Positions 11,295 through 21,625 of a stretch of DNA of 64,000 nucleotides are shown here, piece after piece. The translations under genes and the position numbers were made by a program. The notes below the pieces were generated by a model that was not told where the DNA came from, made no database searches, and saw nothing but the letters and a program-made list of their open reading frames with translations. Source of the DNA: Alligator mississippiensis (lineage: Eukaryota; Chordata; Crocodylia; Alligatoridae); NCBI RefSeq assembly GCF_030867095.1, contig NC_081824.1, positions 122,458,162-122,522,161 of the forward strand. The letters run 5' to 3'. The stretch's first letter is position 1. Each line of letters begins with the position of its first letter.

Positions 11295-12760
11295 CATGGC
11301 AACTGACCCAGGCAGCAGCAGACAGACTACAGTGGTAAACAAAGATGTGGCAATGAGTGACAAATGGGAAACAGTAAGCAGACAGCAGCAGAGATCAGCA
11401 AAAGCAAAAGAAGGACAAGAATAGGCAGCGAGTAAGGGGACTATGGTAGATGTCCAGAGAAAGGCAAGTGGTGGAGAATGAGAAAGGGAGACAAAAGAAT
11501 TAGATAATATTAAGATGGTGGGACAGTGGATGCTGGTTAGTAGTGAGTGGACAAAAGCAGAAGGAATTAGGGAGTCTAGGAAAATGAAGGAGGGAAGGTT
11601 CTACTGGTTAAGGCGACTTTGGTGGTGGAAGGGACTGAAGGAAAGAGGCTAGAAATGTTGAGATATGGCTTCATGGAGGATATACTTCTTGGAGCTTTGA
11701 AGGTCAAGCTGGATCATTTTTACCAACAGGTGTACTTGGGCATTCACATTTTAGACTTCTGAAGGATATCATTGGATCTTGGCACCCCTGAATGGAAGCA
11801 TGAACAAGTCTTACAATTTATACGTTTCATTCTGATGAAACACCATAGAATAATAATGTTTTCATATTTAGTTATAGCACTTGATGTAGAAATTTGGTTG
11901 GAGGGCAAAACTGACAAAGTATACTGGGTAAATACGTTTTGCAATAAGTATTGGGTGTGGAATTTATTGAGGAAGGTGGTGTTGAAAAGAAATGTAGGAA
12001 GCCAAGGTCCTGCAGAGCATGTTCCATCAGTAATAACATTGGGAACACACCAAAGGTTTATCATCCATTTTGGTCTGCAACCTGCAAGATGCAGCAAGTG
12101 CAGTAAGGAGGGACACCTGGCAGTGAGCTGTATAGAAACTGTTTAAAATGCAAGGAGAGGAGTTATGTATCAGCAGACTGTAAGGCATTAAATGTGGGGG
12201 GAAAGGACACATATTTAAAACATGTCTAAAGTCCTTTGCAAATACAGTAAGAGCCACAAAAACTGAGAAAAGAAAGGAGCAGATAGGCGAAGTTCAGAGC
12301 AAAAAAGAGAGGGAGAGAAAGGGGAAAGCAAAGTGAATGTGGCGTTGTCCCCAAGACACCTCAAGAGAGTGAAAAAGAAGAAACTGTGGAACCAGAAGAA
12401 AAAATAACTGAGGCTTCCCAGAGTGAGGATATGAAGGGGGAAAGTATAGATGGAGGACAAGGAGGAGGAAAAGGAGAAAGAAACAAGTGAAGAACGTAGT
12501 GAACAAGACCCAGTGAAAGAAGGGGAAGAGAAAGGAGGGGGCAAGGTAGCCTGGGGGAAGAGGAAGAAAACTAACAAGAAAGAGATGAAAAAGGCAAAGA
12601 TTTGTGAAGGAATGTCCAAAGAAAAACTGAATTTCTCACCATTAGTATCATTGGTGTTGAGCCACAAGTGGGCCAAGGAGACCTTAGAACAACAATAGAG
12701 GAGGGTGGTAGAGGAGTTATTAGATTTTAAAGAGGTAAAATAATTGGTATTTACAAACAG
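11295..12760 (+). pseudogene. Tx1-type LINE ORF1 relic with three CCHC knuckles
   Basis: A possible original start is the ATG at 11295 in a good context (ACCATGG). The recognisable core is a segment ending in RFII, followed by three zinc knuckles. The first is C-x2-C-x4-H-x4-C at 12090-12131. The second, at 12140-12181, has tyrosine in place of histidine. The third, at 12193-12225, retains C-x4-H-x4-C but has lost its first cysteine. Each lies in a different frame, so at least two indels separate them. Downstream to about 12700 the frame is extremely Lys/Glu-rich. Presumed role: RNA-binding LINE ORF1 protein. Dead. Confidence 0.65.
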
Positions 12761-12929
12761 GGATGAGAGTAGAGAAGAGTCGATGCTGCCTGTCCTGAGT
12801 AATGAAGAAGAAACATAAAAGAATGTCAACATTATAAAATATTTTAATGACACTGATGGTAGCATTGATTAATGTAAGGAGAATGCTAATGAGGAAGAGG
12901 TAGGACAGCATGGAGACCTTTTTAAACAA

Positions 12930-14940
12930 ACAGAGACAGACATCCTGTGCTTGCAAGAATGTGGCATTCTGGGTGAAAGGGATTTTGAAAATAAATGAAA
13001 AAGGCCCATCTGTGTGGTCTGGGACCAAAGAAATCTGCTCAGCAGGGGTGGCAATCTTAATTAGGCAGACAAGGTCCTTTGGGTAAATCCAATATCTTTT
13101 ATTATATCAACTCAAATAGTTGGAAAAATCTTAATTAGGCACCCTTGGAGAGAAATAATTAAGAAGGAGTTGGTAAGTGGAAGACTGCTGCATCTGACAT
13201 TTAAGGTGGAAGGTCTTTTTAACATATAAAAAGGTCTTTTTAACCTATACACCCCAGCAGAAGTAATAGGTCTTTTTAACATATACACCCCAGCAGAAAT
13301 GAAGATGCAGGGGATTTTAAAAAAACAAACCTCAAGATCAGTATTGTAGGAAGAAGACCTCAGATCTTCATTAGAAATTTAATTGCATTTTAGACAAAGG
13401 GGATAGAATGGGATGTGGAGAAGACAGAGGGTTAGACAGACTTATAAAAAGGATTTTAAAAGAGGAAGTATTAACCAATATTTGGGAAAATAAGGTGTTT
13501 ATGAAAATGGATCCAGGGAGAATGTATCAGTCAAGAACAGACTTTGTCTTTTTATCATGAGAATTTAAAGTGGAAAAAAAAAAGAAAGATGTTCTTTTCA
13601 AACCACTCTATGTTAAGATCTGTTTTAATACTGGTCAACCACCTTACTGAAGGATGAGGAATCTGGAAACCAAACATTATTGTATTACTAGAGGAAGAAT
13701 GTTGCTGGAGGTTCCACCAGAGATACAAAGAATGGAGGATGGTTAAAGGAGACTTTAAGTCAAGCCAAGAATGGTGGGGGATGGTAAAAAAAGAAGCAAA
13801 GAATTTTTCGAAAAAGAAGGGAAAAAATGAGTAGAGGACAAGTGAAGAGACTATATAAAGCTACAGGAGGAAACTCAAAAGATTCCTGAAGAAAGTAGAA
13901 GAAGGGAAACAGGCAAAGGAGATGGAACAAATCAAGAGGAGATGGAGGAATAGATGGAGAGGAATGAGGAATGGTCCCCCTATATTTCCAGCCAGATAAT
14001 GGGCAGTAAAAGAGAAATGTTGGCAGTGATAGGAGAGGGGGGAGTGAGAAAAGAAGAAACAAAAGATAACTTGGAGACAGCAAGCTGATTTTATGAAGAT
14101 TTGTACCATTTAAGAGATGTAGAGGAAGAGAGGATGGAGGACTTTTTAAAAGAACTAGAAAAGAAAGTTGGAGATGAAAAAGCAGAAGAAATGGTGCAAG
14201 AAATATCTTTGAAGGAGCTGGAAGTTGGCTTGAAGACTTTGAAAAAAAGGAAGACCCCAGGCAACAGACTCCCAACTGAATTTTATATAAAATCTTGGGA
14301 TATTATCAGACCTGATCTATTGACTGTTTGTAAAGAGATTTTAGACAAAGGATTAGTGGTAGGTGATATTATGGCTGAGGCTGTGGTTTTAATAGTTAAA
14401 AAGGGAGATAAAGAGCCCCCCAAGAACTGGCAGCCCATCACCTTATTAAATACTGATGACAAGATACTGACAAAAATGTTAATGCTAAGGATACATGAAG
14501 TATTGCCTCATTATTCATGAGGATCAAACATGTACGGTACTGAGAAGACATGCCACAGATGCACTGATAGCCTTTTGTGATGAAATGCTGTATTATACAG
14601 AAAGAAAACTGGGAGCAACACTTCTAACTTTAGACATAGAGAAGGTATATGATAGGGTAACCTATACGTTTTTATTCAAAGTATTAAGAGAAATGGGCTT
14701 CCTGGAGAGACTGGTCCAATGGATACAACTCATATATGAGCAGGTAGAGAGCAGGAAATTTAGAAATGAAAACATAAGTAATGCTTTTAAAATATTATTG
14801 GGAGTCAGACAAGGGTGTCCAGTCTCACCAATTTTGTATGTTGATCTTGTGTAAGAGCTAGCAAGGAAAATATTGCCCATGTGTGGGCTGCAGTATAGGT
14901 GGGGACTGGGGAAAATACCCAGATGCATCAGAGAGAGGTG
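12930..14940 (+). pseudogene. Tx1-type LINE ORF2 relic: endonuclease and RT
   Basis: The endonuclease relic shows the LCLQE motif at 12945-12959 and an NIYTP segment that has been locally triplicated (13211-13304). The RT relic is much clearer. Frames 14101-14520 and 14495-14854 carry a fingers region (KTPGN.LPTEFY, NWQPITLL) and the palm segment GVRQGCPVSP at 14801-14830. The YxDD-containing motif is absent because the element is cut about 110 bp further on. Family role: target-primed reverse transcription. Several frameshifts and stops. Confidence 0.75.
13068..13126 (-). mobile_element. 59-bp Penelope-like fragment with 15-bp TSD
   Basis: The insert is flanked by perfect copies of AATCTTAATTAGGCA at 13053-13067 and 13127-13141. 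It is the antisense counterpart of the 3' terminal text seen at 33480-33525 and 41110-41160 (CTAATAAAAGATATCA, ACCCAAAG). The perfect duplication marks it as an insertion later than the LINE around it. It is an extremely 5'-truncated retro-insertion. Confidence 0.75.
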
Positions 14941-14944
14941 TGCA

Positions 14945-16430
14945 GCAGAAGAAACAGTTAGTCTGTTGCCCTGTGGGGTCAGACCAATGCTCAGGATCTC
15001 AATATCACACTGTTAGAAGGGTGTGGTGTACAACTGCACATGTGCCACATGTCACAAATTCAAGCACATACACACCATAATGATAATTGCATGAAATCAT
15101 ACACAATACACACATACATACACATATACACACAGGCTAAACACTGACTTAGCTGACCATGTATGTGTGTTGGTCCCTGTGGTACCAGTGCTTGGGGTGC
15201 TTGGTAACTAAAGAGCAAGTGGCAGAGATCAGGGAAAAGGCAGTGGGGACGAGGCAATAGCAGTGGCAGAGATTGGGGAAAAAGGGAGTGGGAATGAAGC
15301 AATAGCAAAAAACCAGGGGTTTGCAGGCAGAGAGGAGCTCAGGATGGCTGGAACCACAGGAGCACGGGACAGGTGTTGAAGGTGGCAGTGAGCCAGAAGC
15401 AGGAGAGAGAGAAATGAGACAGAAGTTAGAGGGGCGAGGAACAGAGACTGGAGCAGGGCTGGAACCATAGTAAAGCAAAACCCAACTCAGGGATCCAAAT
15501 AACAGTTTTATTAAATGAATACTGTACTGTACAGATTGGTTCCTACACATGCTCACACAAGCACTCCCACACACACTCACACAATAGTAGCAGGAAAAAG
15601 ACTCAGTGGAAGGGTTGGAGTCCAGGTAGGGAAGAGAAGCAGAGTCCAAGTCCTTGGTTGAAGGACTTGAGTGGGGTTGATATCTATCCAGGCTGGGAGG
15701 GGGTCCTCAGTGGCCAGTCAGGGTCTTTCTCCTTCAGGTGTTGTCCAGAGGGGAGGGTGACCTGGAGCAGGTCTGGTCCAGGTGATGATGGCATCTCAAG
15801 GAGTCACACTTCACTACCCGTTTTTATGGGGCAGACTACCTATGATCTCCTATGGGAAGGGCATGTCCAGGAAAGGTCAGCCCTGTTCCAGAGGGCTCCA
15901 GATGTTCATACTGAGCATGTGCAGCCTTGCCACAATGGTGGGTTGCCTCATCTTTTGTTTCTTGAATGTGGAGGGTGGTTCCAATGGCTGGGTCATTGGT
16001 TTTGATGGTGTGGTGCTTTAGTAGGGGGTCCTGATATCGTTGTGTTTCACTCATCCATTCACTCTTTTGTTTCAGGCATTCAAGGAAAACCAATTTACAT
16101 AGGAGGGGTAGGTATGAGTCATAGTTGCAACATATTGTATGGGGCAGGGGACACAAGGTGGAGGCTTGACACACAAAATGGAAACTTGACACTACTTTAC
16201 AGCACAGGCCTAAACCATACAGTATTAATATGAAACAATAAAAATCAATGCAAAAATGATAGGAATACAATATTATACAATATAACAGTAAACATCAATA
16301 CAAACATAACAGAACACTATTTACAATATGTAAAGGGGCATATTACAATAATAGTATACAAAAATTTAGCTTACCTAGTACTACTTGTGATCACTTATAA
16401 GGGATAGAGAGGGCAGAGAGAAAGTCAGAA
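14945..16430. other. Unexplained ~1.5-kb block splitting the old LINE
   Basis: LINE RT text stops near 14940 and ORF2 C-terminal text resumes near 16440. The block between has no LINE coding words. It includes a CA-rich stretch (15055-15130), a G/A-rich stretch (15190-15470), TTTTATTAAA (15507) and an A/T-rich tail (16210-16380). An antisense LTR or other retroelement is possible, but no terminal repeats are visible. It also stands in place of roughly the rest of the RT domain, so deletion accompanied or preceded it. Confidence 0.5.
15055..15135. repeat. CA-rich microsatellite
   Basis: Interrupted ACACA/CATACA repeats across about 80 bp. Confidence 0.7.
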
Positions 16431-16439
16431 ATGGTTAGA

Positions 16440-16987
16440 AGGGGAGGGAATGTATTTCAAAATTTTAAAAAAGAAAAATGGGGGTTTTGCTATAAGTCAT
16501 GTATTCTGGGAGTGTGATTTTTGCAAGGAAAGTGTGGGATAGAGTGATGGGTTTTATTTGTAAAGCAATGTCTTTGCTGGGAACATTGCAGGAAATTATT
16601 TTATCTGGTTTTATCCCAAAGGTACAGGAGCACAGGCTCTTTAGGATGATTTGAATGTTCTAAAATGAGCCTATGGAAATAAAGGAACTTGCTGATTTTT
16701 AAGGGCCTTGCCTTCAAAGTGGATGACTGTGTTAAATTAGGAATGTATGAACTGAGATATTATACTAGTCGAGATTATGAAGATCTGGAAGAGGAAGAGA
16801 AATGGAAGAAATAGAAAGATGGGCAGTTGGAGTTTTTATGAGGTTTGACTACAAGGACTGAGTAATTTATTGAGCGGAAAGGTTTTAATAACAAACTTGC
16901 TCTTAACAGAAAGGGCAAGTTTTACACATCGTAGAAGATGTGTAGATATGTAGGGAGTCGGAAAAAAGGAAAGGTAACTTTTCATAT
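16440..16987 (+). pseudogene. Tx1-type LINE ORF2 C-terminal relic
   Basis: At 16498-16518 the plus strand reads His-Val-Phe-Trp-Glu-Cys-Asp, matching the conserved H.FWEC box near the C-terminus of L1/Tx1 ORF2 proteins. It is followed, after a one-base slip, by an ARKVWDRV-like segment and a hydrophobic FIPKVQEHRLFR stretch. The relic continues after the CR1 pair at 17534. Numerous stops and frameshifts. Confidence 0.6.
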
Positions 16988-17203
16988 ATTTCATAGACAT
17001 TAGGACTGGAAGGGACCTTGGAAGATCATCGAGTCCAGCCCCCTGCCCCAGGGGCAGGAATTCAGCTGGGGTCAAAGGATCCCAGCAAGATAAACATCTA
17101 AATGTCCAGAGTAAGTGCTTGCACCATCTGTGGCGGCAGTCTGTTCCAGGCCTTGGAGGCTCAGACAGTGAAGAAGTTCTTCCTTATGTCCAGCCTGAAG
17201 TAC
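16988..17203 (-). mobile_element. CR1 3' end, antisense half of an inverted pair
   Basis: Begins TTTCATAGACATTAGGACT and continues through GAAGGGACCTTGGAAGATCA, the reverse complement of a CR1 3' terminus. It then runs into the last ORF2 codons in antisense to about 17203, where a sense CR1 begins. It lies inside the old Tx1-type LINE. Confidence 0.8.
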
Positions 17204-17533
17204 ATAATGGGTGTGCATCAGGATCTGGGGGAACATCTGTTCACCAGAGCACCCCGAGGGATAACAAGGACAAATGGTCATAAACCCCTCCAAGACCATT
17301 TTAGGCTGGACATAAGGAAAAACTTCTTTAATGTCTGAGCCCCCAAGGCCTGGAATAGACTTCCTCCAGAAGCGGTGCAGGCACCTACTCTGGACTCATT
17401 CAAAAAACATTTGGATGCTTATCTTGCTGGGATCCTTTGCCCCTAGCTGACTTCCTGCCTCTGGGGCAAGGGGATGGACTTGATGATCTTCAAGGTCCCT
17501 TCTAGCCCTAATGTCTATGAAATCTATGAAGAT
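17204..17533 (+). mobile_element. CR1 3' end, sense half of an inverted pair
   Basis: Starts in CR1 ORF2 C-terminal text (the LFTRAPRGITR..NGHK region), passes AACTTCTTTAATGTCTGAG and CGTGCAGG-like codons, and ends with GGTCCCTTCTAGCCCTAATG then TCTATGAAATCTATGAA. Together with 16988-17203 it makes an inverted repeat with arms of about 210 bp and a spacer of roughly 115 bp. Confidence 0.8.
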
Positions 17534-17878
17534 ATAAAGAGTGCTTTAGGGATTTTAAAACAAGTGTCTTTTATAAAAAAAGTTGTTAAAGGATTGTATG
17601 TTTTTAAATGTGGATATTGACATTGGTCTTAAGTCTTCCAAGGAAGGACCACTTGAACTGTTGTGGGAGGATGTGGGTTATATGGTAGGCTAAGTGGGGC
17701 AGCAAATGGAGGTACCCACAGAAGATGGCACTGGATAACAATGGAAATAGCTATTAAGAAAATATGCTTACAAAGAAATGAGTGAAAGAATAAGATAAGA
17801 AAATGGAAACAAAGTTAAAAGGAAGGAGAGAGGTGAGAGACTAATGGAATTTTAATACTTTTGTAATAATAAAAAAAA
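17534..17878 (+). mobile_element. 3' end of the old Tx1-type LINE
   Basis: Resumes LINE-like sequence after the CR1 pair. It starts with degraded ORF2 C-terminal codons and closes with AATAATAAAAAAAA at 17865-17878, read as the poly(A)-type tail. The boundary rests on this A-run and on the change to CT-rich sequence just after it. Confidence 0.5.
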
Positions 17879-18616
17879 CCCTCTGTGCTCTCCAGCTTTC
17901 CTGATTCATAACCCTACTTCACTCTGTTCTTGCACTCCAACCTCTGCATTTTCCCTTGGATATGATAACTTAGCATCTGATTCCCAGACCTGATCTTGCT
18001 TGAGTTTTGGGCTCAGTTCCTAGATCCAGATGAAATCCAAGGACAGTTTCAACCACCTCAACCTTGATCCAGCCCGTGTTTCAAACTCTTTCCCAGTATT
18101 TCCCCCTTGCATCTACTAACCTGGCTCCCAACCCCTGACTCAGTCTGAGTTTTAGACTACACTGCTGTCTCCTGCCTTCTCTCAATGGACTAACCACTAA
18201 GCCAGTCTTTCTATGACCCAGTCCATTACACCAGCTCATGTAGACAACTGAAAGCCTAGTCTAGGAATGAACAGATAGGAAGAACAATGCCAAATTATTT
18301 GCTAGCTGAGAGACAAAGTAGAAAAAGGAAGGAAATATAGAATAACAATTTATAGTAAGTCTTTCCACAAGAGTGCAAAATAGGAGTATGATTTTTTTTC
18401 TGATATTCCCCTGTTCTGAATACTTCCTAAAACATGCATAAACACTGTTCTGTAAACAATGTAGTAAGCCAGATCTCAATGAAAATATTTATACATGCTA
18501 AATGATAAGCTGTGCCCTCCCTTAGAAATCTTTTCCTTTATTTCTTAAAATGTGGAGCTATCTTTTCCTTGAAAGTTTCATTGATAGGGGGAGGAAAAAT
18601 ATGACTCCTTCTAGTG
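17879..18616. other. CT-rich tract, then unrecognised sequence
   Basis: 17879-18230 is composed of degenerate CTGACTC/CCTGATC words. 18256-18616 is ordinary intergenic sequence with no gene seen. Confidence 0.45.
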
Positions 18617-19533
18617 CAGTTATGCTCAGTCTTTTTCCCCTGTGGGCCACATGGGCAGTGCCTGGTCCATCCATGGGCCAGGTCCAGTCAGTGGTCCTGA
18701 TCTGGTGCACAGGGCCAATGCTGTGGACAATTTCTAGCCACATGGATGGGGGCAGGGGAGAGGGCACAAGCAGGTCAGCCAGTCCCAGTAGCAACACATA
18801 GGTCATACACAGGGTTGCATGTGCACCCCCTGAGAGCACCGGTGAACCCCTGACCGACTTCACTCATTGCTTAGGCAGGAGCGCTGGTGTACCCCTTGTG
18901 AGCATCAGCCAGGGAGTGGCCACAGTGATCATCCACCTTGCAATCGGTGAGATTGGCTGTGGGGGGACCTCCCCTGGTCAGCAAAATTGGCTGCAGGGGG
19001 ATCCCCCCAGTCACTGATTGGTCTCTGGGGGGGGGGGGGGGGTGTGCGTGCCCCTCTGACTAAAGTGGCACCAGTTACCCATGGCCAGTCTTAATTTGGC
19101 CCCACAGGGGAAAGGCATTTGACCCAACCCCATGTGGGAAAAGGACATGGCCAGGCCCCAACCTGGCACTGAAAAGGGGAAGAAAGTATGACCTCGCCCC
19201 ATGGGGGGCAGGAAGTGTGGCCAGGCCTCAACCCTGCCGCATGAAGAGGAAGGGAGCATGGCCTCAACCTGGCCCCACAGGAGATAAGGAGTTGTGACCT
19301 GGCTCCAATCCAGAAGCCAGGGGAGAGAGTATGACCTGGTCCCATGAGGAAACAGGGCACAGCCCAGCTCCAGCTGGCTGCATTTGACTTGGGAATTTGG
19401 CAGAGGGAAAGATATCTATATTAATAGCCACTGCTCCACCAACAAATTTCCAGAACCATGGAGAGCCCTGTGAGACGGATGCAATGGCTCTGTGGGCCAT
19501 GTTTGGCCTACAGACTGTAGGTTGAGTATCCTG
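18617..19533. mobile_element. hAT-like DNA element, ~917 bp
   Basis: The left end CAGTTATGCTCAGTCTTTTT pairs imperfectly with the inverted right end (CAGGATACTCAACCTACAGT when read on the minus strand). Inside both ends lie GTGGGCCA..TGGCC words typical of CAG-ended hAT elements. The left 170 bp is homologous to 37931-38115. The interior has a 16-G run at 19027-19042 and a degenerate minisatellite. No transposase frame. Confidence 0.55.
19080..19380. repeat. Degenerate minisatellite, period ~35 bp
   Basis: Successive units combine a GGCCCCA(C/T)..GGG head with a GGAA(G/A)..(T/C)ATG(A/G)CC tail. About eight units, each diverged, sit inside the hAT-like element. Confidence 0.5.
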
Positions 19534-20589
19534 GTTTTAATGTAAAATGGAACACATGCAAATTCTATGCATTTGTGATTAAAATAGGTTTTGTCAACAG
19601 ATGCAAAGATTTTGATATTTTAGATGTAAGCACATTTTGGGGTAGCAAGTTGAAGAGTAATGAGGTTTTTAAGGACTGTGCTGTACCTGTTGGGTACAGT
19701 CCAAGGCAGCATAACTATAATCACTAATTCTGATGTGTATCATAAGATCTTTTTTAATATAAAAATTATAAATGCTCTGTTAGCATTTAAGTCACATTTA
19801 AAGTTAGGCTTAAAACCCCCAAAGCAGTGACATTCAGAATATGAATATTCAGGAAGAAATCCTTGCTTTTCCGTGCATCCATTATTGTCCTTGTAGGATT
19901 CAGAGCATGAGCTTGGCTTTTCAGTTTGGGCTTTTCTGACTATTAATATTTTACTTGATACCTGTTTGTTTTGGTATAATATACAGAAAGATAGGCCAAG
20001 CTTTTGATTTTTTAGCTTTACTCATGTTGCACCTAAACCCAATCAGTTGGCCAATATCAAGAGCCTTTCTTGGTGGTTTTTATTAAGAAGAGAAACTGAT
20101 AATACAAGATGGGTATTTCTTTCATGCACTCTTGTTTATTTAAAAAAAAGTACATGAAGTTCCGTTTCTCTGAACACGATAGGTACAGACAGCAGCAGGC
20201 AGTCTGCATTTGTTCACGGTTTCTAAAACTGCCATTCTAGCAACCTTTGTGCCTCCCAAAATTATTTTTTTGCTCAACCTTCTCAAGACGATTTTGCTAC
20301 TCTGGCTTTCTTATGCCATTGTGCCTCTAAAATACAACTGCAATCAATCGATAGCGTAGTTCCTACATTTGTAGTCAGTTCCTTGAGGAACCCACATAGC
20401 TTAACTTCTGCTTCTGTTAAAATTTGCCATCTTGGTCAGTGCTGGTAGCTTCATTGTTTCATCTAGTGGCATTTAATTGTTCCATCATTTAGCCTGATTT
20501 GTACAGTCCTAGATGCTCCCATCTGCTGCAGAGCTGAAAAACTATTAACATGGTGTATCTTGTCTCTATTAGTAACCCTGAGGTTCATT
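19534..20589. other. No gene recognised
   Basis: A/T-rich intergenic sequence with no recognisable repeat ends or coding segments. Confidence 0.5.
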
Positions 20590-20838
20590 TAGTAGTATAA
20601 ATAGGGGTGATGAGAGGAGCCCTCAAAGAGCTGGTACCATGATAGTAGCAGCTAGAGTGTGGGTAACCTGCAATGCAGCAATCAGTCAGGGTACAGGGAG
20701 ATTGCTGCAGCAACCACCGGGGTTTTTGAGACAATAGGGCCCAGTAAGACTCTCCAGTGCTCAGTGTACAAACCCACCATCTTCCCCACTCTCCAGCATC
20801 TCCACCCATGGTGCCAAAATTACTAGTTACACCTCTGG
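20590..20838 (-). mobile_element. hAT-like element fragment
   Basis: On the minus strand it begins CCCAGAGGTGTAACTAGTAA and continues TTTTGGCACCATGGGTGGAG, an inverted relative of the 9140-9290 fragment. No transposase. Confidence 0.4.
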
Positions 20839-21230
20839 GTTCATCACCTGTTCGGAATTAAGCATTTCAACAAAGATGCTGCCATGCTGATGAAATCAAA
20901 CAATAATGAAACCATTCTAGGAAAACTGCTGTAATTAGGCATTCACCTTAACTCCTCTCCAAGTCATAGTACAAACAGCAAAATATCACAACAATTCTGT
21001 CAGAAAGAGAACAAATATCTTGCTATTCACAATTTTTTAAAACGAATGTTGCAATTTTTCTCCTTGAACCAGCCAGTCAGTCACCCACAGGCCAAGAGCA
21101 TCCACAGTCCTATAGAATCTCTATGCTGATGCTTCCATGCTGATGCTGGTTTATTCCTATTTGGTCCCTAGGTGCACTGTTGGTACAAAGTGCTTCTTAA
21201 TGAAGTCTAGCAAGTTTTCTACAGCATAGA
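20839..21230. other. No gene recognised
   Basis: Intergenic sequence. GATGCTTCCATGCTGATGCT carries a short internal repeat near 21125-21150; nothing else stands out. Confidence 0.45.
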
Positions 21231-21625
21231 AAAGGAGTGATCAATCTATGGCCTGTGAGCCAAATCCAACCTATAAAGTAATTGGATATAACCCACAGCA
21301 GAACAGGAGATCCAGCCCCCTTTTCTACCCTGTGCCATGCCATTCATACCCTGTGACACACCCCCTCCCCCTGCAGTTTTCTCTGCTACTCTCTAGCCCC
21401 CCATTGGATACACTATCATCACCACTGAATTTACTCTTCCATACTGGGGACAGGAATGGAAGTACATGGCACTGGGGACAGGAATGCAAGTACATGGCAC
21501 TTGTGGCAGAGGTGACAGCGAGTGGCTTGGGTACTGTGGTGGGGAGTACTGCAGGGGGTAGCAATTGCCCACGGAGGAAGAGCAGATCAATGACCTTCTG
21601 TTCTAAATGACTGCCAACTCCTAGC
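21231..21625. mobile_element. hAT-like element with internal 28-bp duplication
   Basis: The left text ATCAATCTATGGCCTGTGAG and right text TGCCAACTCCTAGCAC parallel the ends of the 49.3-kb element (TTGGCAACCTATGGTCTGTG and TTGCCACTCCTAAAAT). A 28-bp unit at 21444-21471 is duplicated at 21472-21499 with one difference. No transposase. Confidence 0.5.

Larger units (their letters stand above)
11164..17878 (+). mobile_element. Old Tx1-type LINE, fragmented and nested
   Basis: Read along the plus strand, it comprises: a U2-like head; an ORF1 relic with CCHC knuckles; an endonuclease and RT relic; an ORF2 C-terminal relic; and an A-rich tail (AATAATA8, to 17878). Domain order is the same as in the intact element at 60 kb, and both share the FII segment before the first knuckle and the KNW.P..LL segment of the RT. 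Later insertions are a 59-bp Penelope fragment (13068-13126), an unexplained block (about 14945-16430) and a CR1 pair (16988-17533). Multiple stops and frameshifts make it inactive. Its exact 5' boundary is inferred. Confidence 0.65.

Noticed and set aside
12215..12865. 216-codon minus-strand frame rich in Phe/Ser/Leu
   Set aside because: It is the complement of the Lys/Glu-rich ORF1 relic; its composition explains the absence of stops.
13760..14275. 171-codon minus-strand frame, hydrophobic
   Set aside because: Antisense shadow of purine-rich LINE linker sequence (AAG/GAA codons reversed give CTT/TTC).
15836..16270. Minus-strand frame as an envelope or gag remnant
   Set aside because: No retroviral motif (no RT, protease, CCHC or signal peptide) could be read, so no viral call is made.
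18236..18247. Displaced right terminus of the 10.9-kb DNA element
   Set aside because: Only 12 bp match and the sequence before it does not resemble the element; kept as a speculation only.
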